Assembly (NCBI GenBank): GCA_030595015.1 | Contig: JAUVDZ010000031.1 | Span: 1-10,019 of the forward strand | DNA length: 10,019 nt | Reading direction: 5' to 3' | From: Candidatus Peregrinibacteria bacterium | GTDB lineage: Bacteria > Patescibacteriota > Gracilibacteria > UBA1369 > PNNO01 | In this document: one piece after another, positions 1 to 6,693 of the stretch | How positions within the stretch are numbered: position 1 is the first letter of the stretch | How the letters are laid out: every line of letters begins with the position of its first letter | Made by a program: the position numbers and the translations under genes | The notes under the pieces: model-generated | Database searches by the model: none | What the model saw: only the letters and a program-made list of their open reading frames with translations | Told to the model about the DNA's origin: nothing

Positions 1-162
1 ATGGTTTTATCTAAAATTGATGAAACCCTTAAAGGTTTACCAATTAAAAATGGTGAAGAATTAAAAAAACTTTCATATAAAACATTACCTTTAAAAAAGC
101 TTGGAGCAACTATTAGAGGGAAAGAAAAATTAGGTGAAAAATTAGATTTAAGTTGTAAGTAA
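1..162 (+). CDS. Short reading frame, unknown function, probably the 3' end of a larger gene
   Basis: An open frame runs from an ATG at the first base of the window to a TAA at 160-162, giving 53 residues. It is Lys- and Leu-rich (about a quarter lysine), has no membrane segment, signal peptide or cysteine pair, and its C-terminus reads GEKLDLSCK. I do not recognise a family. Because the window begins exactly at this ATG, no upstream region can be seen. It could be a complete small protein or the C-terminal tail of a longer one; I think the tail is more likely. It converges on the HEPN-like gene, whose stop is 25 bases away, and shares the same A/T-rich codon use (TTA, AAA, GAA). No convincing terminator is visible in the gap. 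Confidence 0.45.
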   Translation: MVLSKIDETLKGLPIKNGEELKKLSYKTLPLKKLGATIRGKEKLGEKLDLSCK

Positions 163-187
163 GATTTATTGTTAGTGAGTGAACTGA

Positions 188-793
188 CTAGTCCGTTGTT
201 GTTTGATGTAAATTTTTAATTCTTAGATTAAAGTCAGATATTATATCTATATCTAACATAATCATAGTAGCCAATTCAATCAATTTATTTTTATTATTAA
301 ACAATAAATCAATTATTTCAGTTGTTGGTTCTGTATATTCTCCATATGGATATCTTTGTTCCTGATTTAATTTATCACTTTCAACGAAACTAGATTTTTT
401 TAGAAATTTATCAAAATTTATTTCAAAAGTTTTTATGAAATCATGAAATTCTATGTATCTTTCTTCAATTCTATCTTTATTAATGTCATTCCATATTTTT
501 GATTTTCCATTTTTTTCAAATTGTTTTTTTGATTTATATATAAATAATTTTTTTAATTTTTTTAAATCATGTATTCGTAGTTTATTGTTATTATATAAAT
601 ATTCAAATTTTAGTATTTTTTTTAATGATAATTCTATTGCATGTTTAAGCAAATATATAAATGGCATGATTAGACCATGATTGCTATCAATTCTTTTATC
701 TTCATTAATTATTTCTGCTGCTTCTAAATAATTGTCAGCCAATAATACATAGTCAAGCCAATCCATACTATCTTTATATTTTTTTATGCCCAT
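188..793 (-). CDS. HEPN-like protein, possible defence or toxin-antitoxin component
   Basis: 201 residues, mostly predicted helix. Residues 44-61 (PFIYLLKHAIELSLKKIL) followed by a HDL motif at 75-77 and RYPY at 147-150 resemble a group of HEPN-domain proteins whose first helices carry an HxxELxLK pattern. Members of the HEPN superfamily are often RNases or partners of nucleotidyltransferase antitoxins. The classic active-site pattern R-x4-6-H is only loosely met here (R112-YIEF-H117): the residue after Arg is Tyr rather than a polar Asn/Asp/His, so catalytic activity is uncertain. The gene starts 16 bases after the stop of the AbiJ-like HEPN gene and is probably cotranscribed with it. It ends in TAG, as does its neighbour, whereas every ATPase gene ends in TAA. 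Its base composition is clearly more A/T-rich than that of the ATPase operon. The HEPN call is by pattern recognition; the role is inference. Confidence 0.6.
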   Translation of the reverse strand: MGIKKYKDSMDWLDYVLLADNYLEAAEIINEDKRIDSNHGLIMPFIYLLKHAIELSLKKILKFEYLYNNNKLRIHDLKKLKKLFIYKSKKQFEKNGKSKIWNDINKDRIEERYIEFHDFIKTFEINFDKFLKKSSFVESDKLNQEQRYPYGEYTEPTTEIIDLLFNNKNKLIELATMIMLDIDIISDFNLRIKNLHQTTTD

Positions 794-809
794 AATTGAG
801 ATGTAGTTA

Positions 810-1661
810 CTAAATTGATTTGTCTAGTTGATAAATTGCTGCTTGTAAAACTTGCCAACAAATTTTTGCAGTATGTTGATCTGGATGAAAGTTTGCACTT
901 GCTTGTTGATATGGATGAATATAATTTCTAAAGTCTCTTACTGCATGACTAAATTTTTTTACGTCTTCTTGCAAAAATCCAATTTCTCTAGCAACATTAA
1001 TCAAATTATTTAAACTCCATTCGGGAAGTTGTTTAATTCTTTTATTTTTGTCTTTTGGAGCGCTCAATGCTTGGTTGAATTTTTGTGGATTATTTATAGC
1101 TACACCAAGCAATATCCCCTCAAGTGTACTACCGCATAAAAAAATTGTTGCTAAAGGTGCTTTTGAGTTTAGACATTTTTGTATTTCATCAAGTCTTTGT
1201 TTGAGGGTGATAGTTAAAGTATTATCTAAATTTAACTTATTAATTGAAATCGATTTAAATTCTTTGTTTAAAAATGTTTTTTCTGTTGTTATTTCAACAG
1301 ATTCATTAAAATCTTTTTGGCATTTAACAATTTTTATTGTTTTGCCGCTTCTTATTAATTCTAAATCATCAAATGCTAAATATTGATTAAAATCGGCGAT
1401 GTGTTTATCTAATTTATCAAATTGTCCAATAAAATTGACTGGAGAAAATAGATTTTTAATACAATCTTCAATCTTTTTAGTTCCATTTATTCGTTTAAGA
1501 TTTTCTTCAGTATAAAACCAACGAGATGGAAATCCTTGACCATATGTGTCCTTAAAGCCAATCTTATTGAAAAATGATACTAATTGTGGTCCAGATCTGT
1601 ATTCGGTATCTTCATTAATCAAGTTACCTAATTTTTCGATAGTTTTATGTTGTAAAAACAT
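810..1661 (-). CDS. AbiJ-like abortive-infection protein with C-terminal HEPN domain (putative RNase)
   Basis: 283 residues in two parts. The N-terminal region (about 20-105) has the pattern SGPQLVSFFNKIGF, then YGQGFPSRWFY and DKHIADFNQYLAFDD, seen in proteins annotated as AbiJ-related or abortive-infection proteins. The C-terminal half (about 155-283) is helical and carries a textbook HEPN motif R-D-F-R-N-Y-I-H (R242 to H249, R-x6-H) followed by Pro, the RNA-cleaving site of HEPN RNases. Family knowledge suggests a phage-induced RNase that halts growth; the specific trigger cannot be read from sequence. The start at 1661 is the only ATG before the conserved N-terminal motif and lies 23 bases after a candidate -10 box. 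It leads a two-gene unit with the HEPN-like gene. No Shine-Dalgarno is present. The exact subfamily of the N-terminal domain is uncertain. Confidence 0.72.
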   Translation of the reverse strand: MFLQHKTIEKLGNLINEDTEYRSGPQLVSFFNKIGFKDTYGQGFPSRWFYTEENLKRINGTKKIEDCIKNLFSPVNFIGQFDKLDKHIADFNQYLAFDDLELIRSGKTIKIVKCQKDFNESVEITTEKTFLNKEFKSISINKLNLDNTLTITLKQRLDEIQKCLNSKAPLATIFLCGSTLEGILLGVAINNPQKFNQALSAPKDKNKRIKQLPEWSLNNLINVAREIGFLQEDVKKFSHAVRDFRNYIHPYQQASANFHPDQHTAKICWQVLQAAIYQLDKSI

Positions 1662-1684
1662 AACAATTAATTAACAAGATAAAA

Positions 1685-1713
1685 AATATAGCAAAAAATG
1701 GAGATCTACGCAA
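1685..1713 (-). promoter_or_regulatory. Candidate promoter of the HEPN gene pair
   Basis: On the minus strand TTGCGT (1708-1713) and TATATT (1685-1690) are separated by exactly 17 bases and sit 23 bases before the ATG at 1661. The -10 matches the sigma-70 consensus at five of six bases, the -35 at three. The run TATATTTT also resembles the TAnnTTTG element of Bacteroidota promoters. A/T-rich sequence gives such matches easily, so this is tentative. Confidence 0.4.
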
Positions 1714-1735
1714 AAAAACAAATTCACTCTTGAAT
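1712..1735 (-). terminator. Weak candidate terminator after the ClpP-like gene
   Basis: Minus-strand transcript folds ATTCA-AGAG-TGAAT (1722-1735), then two or three bases later has a run of seven U (1712-1718). The stem is only 5 bp and A/T-rich, so termination would be weak and partial read-through into the HEPN genes is possible. Confidence 0.35.
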
Positions 1736-1755
1736 ATTTTATCTTATAAAAATGC

Positions 1756-2307
1756 TTAGGTTACTGTAACGATTGTGGAACCAGCTGGGATGACAGGATC
1801 AATAATACTACTAATAATAGCTTTATCTTGAGCAAATGCGGGATCCTTAGCTTCTCCTTGAGTGAATAAGTCATTAAGTTCACTAGTTGTTAATTCAGAA
1901 TTTTTAGCTATGATTTGAGTCATTTTTTTTTGGTCGTGTTCAAGGCTACTTTTTCGTTCTATTATTTTTGCTAAATTTGCTCGTTCCCCGTTTTCGAATC
2001 CGGTTGTTACACCATGAAACAAGAAAGTGGAATTGGTTGCAGCATATCTATCATCTCCTGCTAAAAATATGATGGTTGCTATTGAATCAACTGCACCAAT
2101 ATTATGCATAGTTATTTTGACTGGGAGTGCTTTAAGAAAATGATAAAGGGCGATGCCATCACTAACACTGCCACCGCCAGAGGAAAATAGAAAATATAAT
2201 TCATCAGGTTTCATTTTTTCAACAATATTAGTGCAATTCGCCATTAGAACTCTTACTGAAGCTTGGTCTATTGAGCTATTAAAGCTAATGTAAACAGTTT
2301 TACTCAT
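1756..2307 (-). CDS. ClpP-fold serine protease-like protein
   Basis: 183 residues, close to the usual ClpP length of about 190-210, with no signal peptide or membrane segment, so presumably cytoplasmic. An SSGGG segment (42-46) matches the SxGG peptide-binding loop of the ClpP/crotonase fold. The nucleophile region reads NIGAVDSIATIIFLAG, placing Ser75 where ClpP has its catalytic serine (ClpP itself has AASMG or similar), and His98 in TFLFHGV matches the catalytic His of the MIHQP region. The third residue is less clear: an Asp in AKDPAF (Asp155) is a candidate. This VDSI variant occurs in a divergent group annotated as ATP-dependent Clp protease proteolytic subunit, whose substrates and unfoldase partner are unknown to me; it is probably not housekeeping ClpP. 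No Clp ATPase gene is adjacent. It has its own candidate promoter after the ATPase terminator and lies 94 bases upstream of the HEPN pair, so it may be a single-gene unit or part of that cassette. Confidence 0.75.
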   Translation of the reverse strand: MSKTVYISFNSSIDQASVRVLMANCTNIVEKMKPDELYFLFSSGGGSVSDGIALYHFLKALPVKITMHNIGAVDSIATIIFLAGDDRYAATNSTFLFHGVTTGFENGERANLAKIIERKSSLEHDQKKMTQIIAKNSELTTSELNDLFTQGEAKDPAFAQDKAIISSIIDPVIPAGSTIVTVT

Positions 2308-2322
2308 GATTTAAAATTAAGA

Positions 2323-2351
2323 TATATACCCTTATGTAATATTTTGTACAA
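2323..2351 (-). promoter_or_regulatory. Candidate promoter of the ClpP-like gene
   Basis: Minus-strand TTGTAC (2346-2351) and TATATA (2323-2328) are 17 bases apart, and the -10 ends 15 bases before the ATG at 2307. It lies between the ATPase terminator and the gene, where a promoter is needed. The match to consensus is moderate (three and four of six bases). Confidence 0.4.
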
Positions 2352-2392
2352 TGCCCTTCTTAGCGAACTTTAGCATAATTTGAGTTTATATC

Positions 2393-2421
2393 AAAAAAAA
2401 GACCCTCTCTCGAAGGTCTTT
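2393..2421 (-). terminator. Intrinsic terminator of the V-ATPase operon
   Basis: The minus-strand RNA forms a 10-bp stem, AAAGACCUUC with GAGGGUCUUU (one U-G wobble), closed by a GAGA tetraloop of the stable GNRA type, and runs straight into a tract of U (2393-2400, together with the last stem bases). It begins 15 bases after the stop of subunit D. On the plus strand there is no comparable U tract, so it acts on the operon transcript. Confidence 0.9.
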
Positions 2422-2436
2422 CAATTTCAAATTTAT

Positions 2437-3087
2437 TTACGCCGCCTTAGCCTTCGCTTCAGCCTCTTCAGCCTCCATACTCGCCTTAATTCTCAAAGTT
2501 CCTGTAATTGTACTTCTTTCAGCTTCTTCCAACTTCATCGAGATAAACTTAACAGTTTCTTTCAAGTTTGGTAGTAGCATGTGTTCAAGAGCGTTTACAC
2601 GTCTTCGGGTTTTCTCTGTTTCTTCTGCTAATCGTTCTGCTTGTCTTTCGATTTCTGCTAATTGGATTAAAAGGGGAAGTACTTCCTGAAACGCTTCTAA
2701 TGACATATCTAATTCACCAGAAGTTTGTAGGTATCCGTAATTTAGGATGTTTCCTTCTTGTTTTAGTTCAAAGTTTGGGATTCGAACCGACATCACGTTC
2801 TTAGTTTCTACTTCGAGAGATACTTTTGCAGAAGGGTAGAGGAGTGCGTTTTCAAGAACTTCAGGGTACATCATTGCTGATGCCTGCATAAAGTTTTTGA
2901 ATGCTCCCTGAAGCTTTTCTTCAACCTTAGATCGAAGAGTTCTAGCTTCACGGATGATCTCCATGAATTTCTGCATAAGTCCGTCCTGTTTGTCGCGTAA
3001 GAGCTTATGTCCCCGAGTAGCAGTTTTAATCTGCTTCTTGAGATTCAAGAGCTCCATTCGAGTCGGATTTACATTAAGTTTAGCCAT
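2437..3087 (-). CDS. atpD: V-type ATPase subunit D (central rotor shaft)
   Basis: 216 residues. The N-terminus VNPTRMELLNLKK followed by TRGHKLLRDKQDGLM (about residues 6-39) is the family hallmark; it forms the first half of the long antiparallel coiled coil that turns inside the A3B3 head. A central globular part spans about 60-130 and the return coil about 130-205. With subunit F it forms the shaft that sits on subunit C. The last dozen residues (EAEEAEAKAKAA) are a low-complexity Glu/Ala/Lys tail. It is the last gene of the operon, starting 2 bases after the stop of B, so translational coupling is likely, and it is followed by the terminator. Length is normal for the family. The symbol follows V/A-type usage (ntpD equivalent), not F-type atpD. 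Confidence 0.95.
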   Translation of the reverse strand: MAKLNVNPTRMELLNLKKQIKTATRGHKLLRDKQDGLMQKFMEIIREARTLRSKVEEKLQGAFKNFMQASAMMYPEVLENALLYPSAKVSLEVETKNVMSVRIPNFELKQEGNILNYGYLQTSGELDMSLEAFQEVLPLLIQLAEIERQAERLAEETEKTRRRVNALEHMLLPNLKETVKFISMKLEEAERSTITGTLRIKASMEAEEAEAKAKAA

Positions 3088-3089
3088 AA

Positions 3090-4496
3090 TTATTTATTCA
3101 TATATTTAGCGATATGTTCAGGTTTTACACGTTTTAGTTCGTTTTCTGGAAGAAGTTTTAGTAGTTCCCATCCCATTGTAAGAGATTTGATGATATCGCG
3201 GTCTTCTGATTCATCTTGTCTTACATATTTATTTTCGAATTCGTTTGCGAATTTTAAGAAAGAAAGATCAGCATCGCTCAAAGCTGCTTCACCTAAGATT
3301 ACTGCTAACTCACGTACTTCTTTTCCACGTGCATAAGCTGCAAATAATTGGTTCATCACACCAGAATGATCTTCACGGGTTTTTCCTGGTCCAATACCTT
3401 TATCTTTCAAACGAGAAAGTGATGGTAATACATTGATGTTTGGATATATACCTTGCGAGTGTAAGTCACGTGCTAGCACGATCTGTCCCTCAGTGATATA
3501 TCCTGTAAGATCTGGAATTGGATGCGTAATATCGTCCTCTGGCATCGTTAGAATAGGAATCTGAGTAATAGACCCTTCCTTACCTTTCACACGTCCAGCT
3601 CTTTCATAAAGAGTCGCTAGATCCGTATATAGATATCCTGGATAACCACGACGTCCTGGTACTTCTTTACGAGCCGCAGAAACTTCACGTAACGCTTCAC
3701 AATAGTTCGTTAAGTCAGTTAAGATTACTAACACCTGCATGCCTTTTTCAAATGCAAGATATTCAGCTGCAGTAAGCGCCATACGCGGAGTTGCAATTCT
3801 TTCTACTACTGGATCATCTGCTGTATTGATGAAAAGAACAGAACGTTCAATTGCACCAGTCTTTTTAAATTCGTTTGTAAAATATTCAGCTTCTTCAAAT
3901 GTCACACCCATTGCAGCAAATACTACTGCAAAGTTTTCATCTTCTCCGTCACTTTTTTGAATGTTTCCTTCATCATCTACTTTGATTACTTTCGCTTGTC
4001 TTGCAATTTGTGCTGCAAGTCGTGCATGTGGAAGACCAGCTCCTGAGAAAATCGGCAATTTTTGTCCACGTACTAACGTGTTCATACAGTCAATTGTAGA
4101 GATTCCAGTTTGGTAGAAAGCATTTGGGTAATCACGTGCATTAGGATTCAACGGGTTACCTGCGATGTCGAGTTTCTTTTCAGGAATAATTTCAGCACCT
4201 CCATCAATAGGACGTCCTCTTCCATCAAAAATACGACCAAGCATATCTTTAGAAACTCCCAATTCAAGAGATTTTCCTAAGAATCTAGCTTTAGATCCAG
4301 CTGCTCCAACACCCTGTGTACTTTCGAACATCTGTACAACAGCCATGCCTTCACGTGCTTCAAGTACTTTTCCTTGCCGCACTTCGCCTGAAGCAGTTGT
4401 GACATCAACAAGTTCTTCGAACTTAATGCCTTCAACGCCCTCGATCATAACGAGCGGTCCGGAAATCGATTTAATAGTTTTATATTCTTTTTGCAT
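3090..4496 (-). CDS. atpB: V-type ATPase subunit B (non-catalytic head subunit)
   Basis: 468 residues. The N-terminal beta-barrel (KTIKSISGPLVMIEGVEG, about 6-75) is followed by the nucleotide-binding domain. The P-loop is replaced by SGAGLPHARLAAQIARQA (151-168), the degenerate form that marks B rather than A; the site contributes to nucleotide binding at the A-B interface. R362 in PSLSRLKDKGIG corresponds to the arginine finger that reaches into the catalytic site of A. GRRGYPGYLYTDLATLYERAG (281-301) is strongly conserved. An acidic stretch at about 171-188 looks longer than in typical relatives, making the protein some ten residues longer than E. hirae NtpB. Three copies alternate with A in the cytoplasmic head. 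It starts 28 bases after the stop of A. No Shine-Dalgarno precedes the ATG. Symbol follows V/A-type usage (ntpB equivalent). Confidence 0.96.
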   Translation of the reverse strand: MQKEYKTIKSISGPLVMIEGVEGIKFEELVDVTTASGEVRQGKVLEAREGMAVVQMFESTQGVGAAGSKARFLGKSLELGVSKDMLGRIFDGRGRPIDGGAEIIPEKKLDIAGNPLNPNARDYPNAFYQTGISTIDCMNTLVRGQKLPIFSGAGLPHARLAAQIARQAKVIKVDDEGNIQKSDGEDENFAVVFAAMGVTFEEAEYFTNEFKKTGAIERSVLFINTADDPVVERIATPRMALTAAEYLAFEKGMQVLVILTDLTNYCEALREVSAARKEVPGRRGYPGYLYTDLATLYERAGRVKGKEGSITQIPILTMPEDDITHPIPDLTGYITEGQIVLARDLHSQGIYPNINVLPSLSRLKDKGIGPGKTREDHSGVMNQLFAAYARGKEVRELAVILGEAALSDADLSFLKFANEFENKYVRQDESEDRDIIKSLTMGWELLKLLPENELKRVKPEHIAKYMNK

Positions 4497-4524
4497 ATGT
4501 ATAGTTAATTAAGAATTATATATG

Positions 4525-6285
4525 TTATTTCTGCAAACCAAGTATTTCTCTTTCAGTATCTTCCCAAAGTTTCTTATATTCATCTTCTTTGTCTGCTTCG
4601 ATGGCTTTACACTTAGTAATTCTATCCATAACAGGAAGATTTAAAAGATCATCAAAGTTGAAGTCTTCTTGTTCAACAATTTTTTGAGAATGATTATAAA
4701 CATTCATGATACTTTTAAGCATCCAGTATTGTTTTTTAAGAGGAGTATAAGCGTCCATTTCATCAAACGCATTCTGGAATAAGAAGTCTTCTCTTAGAGA
4801 TTTTGCAGTTTCTAAAATCAAACGTTCTTTTGGACTTAAAGCGTCCATACCTACTAATCTAACGATTTCTTCAAGCTTAGCTTCTTCCTGTAAAAGTCCC
4901 ATTGCCTGAGTTCTGATTTTTGCGAATTCAGGTGAGATTTCTTTATCCCAATAATCTTTAACATTATCCTGATAAAGTGAGTAAGAAGATAACCAGTTAA
5001 TAGCCGGGAAGTGACGTCTGTATGCAAGTTTTGCATCTAATCCCCAGAATACTTTTGTTACACGTAATGTATTTTGTGTAACTGGTTCAGAAAGGTCTCC
5101 ACCAGGAGGCGAAACCGCTCCGATTAAAGTTAACGAACCTTCTCGGTCCTCATTTCCTAAACATTTAACGATTCCTGATCTTTCATAAAATTGCGCTGTT
5201 CTTGAACCAAGGTAAGCAGGATATCCTTCTTCACCCGGCATTTCTTCAAGACGACCCGACATTTCACGTAGAGCCTCTGCCCAACGAGAAGTTGAATCAG
5301 CCATAAGCGCCACACTGTATCCCATATCTCTGAAGTACTCAGCGATAGTTACACCAGTATAAATTGATGCTTCACGAGCAGCAACCGGCATGTTTGAAGT
5401 ATTCGCTACCATCACTGTACGTTTCATTAATTTTTCACCTGTATTTGGATCTTCCAACTCAGGGAATTCCATAAGTACATCAGTCATCTCGTTTCCACGT
5501 TCTCCACAACCAATATAAACGATAATTTCCGCATCACAGTATTTCGCAAGAGTTTGCTGAGTTACTGTTTTTCCAGCTCCGAATGGACCAGGAATACATC
5601 CTGCACCACCTTTAGCTAATGGGAAAAGAGTATCAAGAATACGAGTTCCTGAAACAAGAGGTCTATATGGTACTGTTTTTGTCTTTACTGGTCTTGGATT
5701 TCTGATCGGCCATTTTTGAAGCATTGAGATCTTGTGTTCTTTTCCGTCTGCGTCTTCGATTACTGCTACGATTTCTTCAATATTGTGTGATCCGCTTTTA
5801 ATTTCTTTTACAGTTCCACTGATTGCTGGTGGACACATAACTCTATGTTCGATAAGTGAAGTTTCCTGAACTACACCTAGGACATCACCTCCAACAACTT
5901 TGTCTCCGCTTGCTTTTTTCGCTTGAAAGTCCCATTTTTTTTCTCTATCTAATCCCGGAACATCAAGTCCACGAGTAATATATTCACCTGCTTTTTCCTG
6001 AAGCAACGGCAAAGGACGTTGAATTCCATCATAAATTGATTGTAGGAGCCCTGGCCCAAGTTCAACTGTCATAGTCTCACCTGTTGGGAAAACCGGTTCA
6101 CCCGGTCCTATTCCAGCAGTTTCTTCATATACCTGAATAGAGGCTTTATCTCCATCAATACCGATGATTTCACCGATTAGTTTTTTCTCAGATACACGTA
6201 CTACTTCGTACATTCGTGCACCGTCCATGCCTTTTGCCACTACTAGCGGCCCAGACACTTTTATAATTGTTCCATGATTTTCCAT
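4525..6285 (-). CDS. atpA: V-type ATPase subunit A (catalytic)
   Basis: 586 residues, the usual length for the bacterial and archaeal catalytic subunit. The barrel domain is at 1-75 (GTIIKVSGPLVVAKGM); the bulge or non-homologous region peculiar to A spans about 115-200. The Walker A motif is GPFGAGKT (233-240, Lys239), and GERGNE (261-266) supplies the catalytic Glu262. MADSTSRWAEALREMSGRLEEMPGEEGYPAYL is at about 328-359, matching the Walker B end and following conserved loop. ATP is hydrolysed (or made) here to drive rotation of D/F and the K ring. No intein interrupts the P-loop region, unlike some archaeal and yeast homologues. It starts 30 bases after the stop of F with no Shine-Dalgarno. 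Symbol follows V/A-type usage (ntpA equivalent). Confidence 0.97.
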   Translation of the reverse strand: MENHGTIIKVSGPLVVAKGMDGARMYEVVRVSEKKLIGEIIGIDGDKASIQVYEETAGIGPGEPVFPTGETMTVELGPGLLQSIYDGIQRPLPLLQEKAGEYITRGLDVPGLDREKKWDFQAKKASGDKVVGGDVLGVVQETSLIEHRVMCPPAISGTVKEIKSGSHNIEEIVAVIEDADGKEHKISMLQKWPIRNPRPVKTKTVPYRPLVSGTRILDTLFPLAKGGAGCIPGPFGAGKTVTQQTLAKYCDAEIIVYIGCGERGNEMTDVLMEFPELEDPNTGEKLMKRTVMVANTSNMPVAAREASIYTGVTIAEYFRDMGYSVALMADSTSRWAEALREMSGRLEEMPGEEGYPAYLGSRTAQFYERSGIVKCLGNEDREGSLTLIGAVSPPGGDLSEPVTQNTLRVTKVFWGLDAKLAYRRHFPAINWLSSYSLYQDNVKDYWDKEISPEFAKIRTQAMGLLQEEAKLEEIVRLVGMDALSPKERLILETAKSLREDFLFQNAFDEMDAYTPLKKQYWMLKSIMNVYNHSQKIVEQEDFNFDDLLNLPVMDRITKCKAIEADKEDEYKKLWEDTEREILGLQK

Positions 6286-6315
6286 ATTGTAAGTTTAAGT
6301 TATTTATTAGTGAGT

Positions 6316-6675
6316 TTATCCAAAGATATCGCTTCCAACCGCTTGTTCTACCATTCTCTTAATTCGAGTCAGCCCGAATCCTTCGGTTCCTTTAACTCCA
6401 GGGATTGGCACTACAGCTGGTAATGCTTCTTTGTTAAGTTTTTTGTAGTCGTCTTTAGTTAGGGGAGCCATATATTCTTCAAGCATAAAAATAATTGCAT
6501 ATTTTTTGCGTGTTTCTCCGTCACCAAGATCAATATTTTCTGCAACAAGTTCAAATAGCTTTGCTTTTGCTTCATCAGCATTGTTTGCGTTTACAGCAGT
6601 CATTCCTAAAGCTTTAAATCCTAAGATTTGATCTTTAGTTCCGATGATTGCCAGGTTGTATTTTTCTTTAGCCAT
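6316..6675 (-). CDS. atpF: V-type ATPase subunit F (central stalk)
   Basis: 119 residues, slightly longer than the usual 100-110. The N-terminal Rossmann-like part (YNLAIIGTKDQILGFKALGM, 6-25) and the C-terminal IPGVKGTEGFGLTRIKRMVEQAVGSDIF (about 93-118) are diagnostic. The C-terminal helix packs on subunit D and regulates rotation. The position between C and A is that of E. hirae ntpG, which encodes this subunit under another letter. The gene begins 18 bases after the stop of C. Its ATG is preceded by GCGCG rather than the A/T-rich context seen at most other starts in the window. Symbol follows V/A-type naming. Confidence 0.93.
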   Translation of the reverse strand: MAKEKYNLAIIGTKDQILGFKALGMTAVNANNADEAKAKLFELVAENIDLGDGETRKKYAIIFMLEEYMAPLTKDDYKKLNKEALPAVVPIPGVKGTEGFGLTRIKRMVEQAVGSDIFG

Positions 6676-6693
6676 CGCGCGTTAAGCGTTATA

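Noticed and set aside
163..200. Possible bidirectional terminator between the left frame and the HEPN-like gene
   Set aside because: Only a 4-bp TAGT/ACTA pairing with no U tract on either side.
2337..2390. Near-repeat TGCTAAAG and CGCTAAG on the minus strand upstream of the ClpP-like gene
   Set aside because: Short and imperfect, with no clear operator symmetry; likely chance.
4525..6285. Intein in the catalytic A subunit
   Set aside because: The P-loop region and flanks are continuous and the length is normal at 586 residues.
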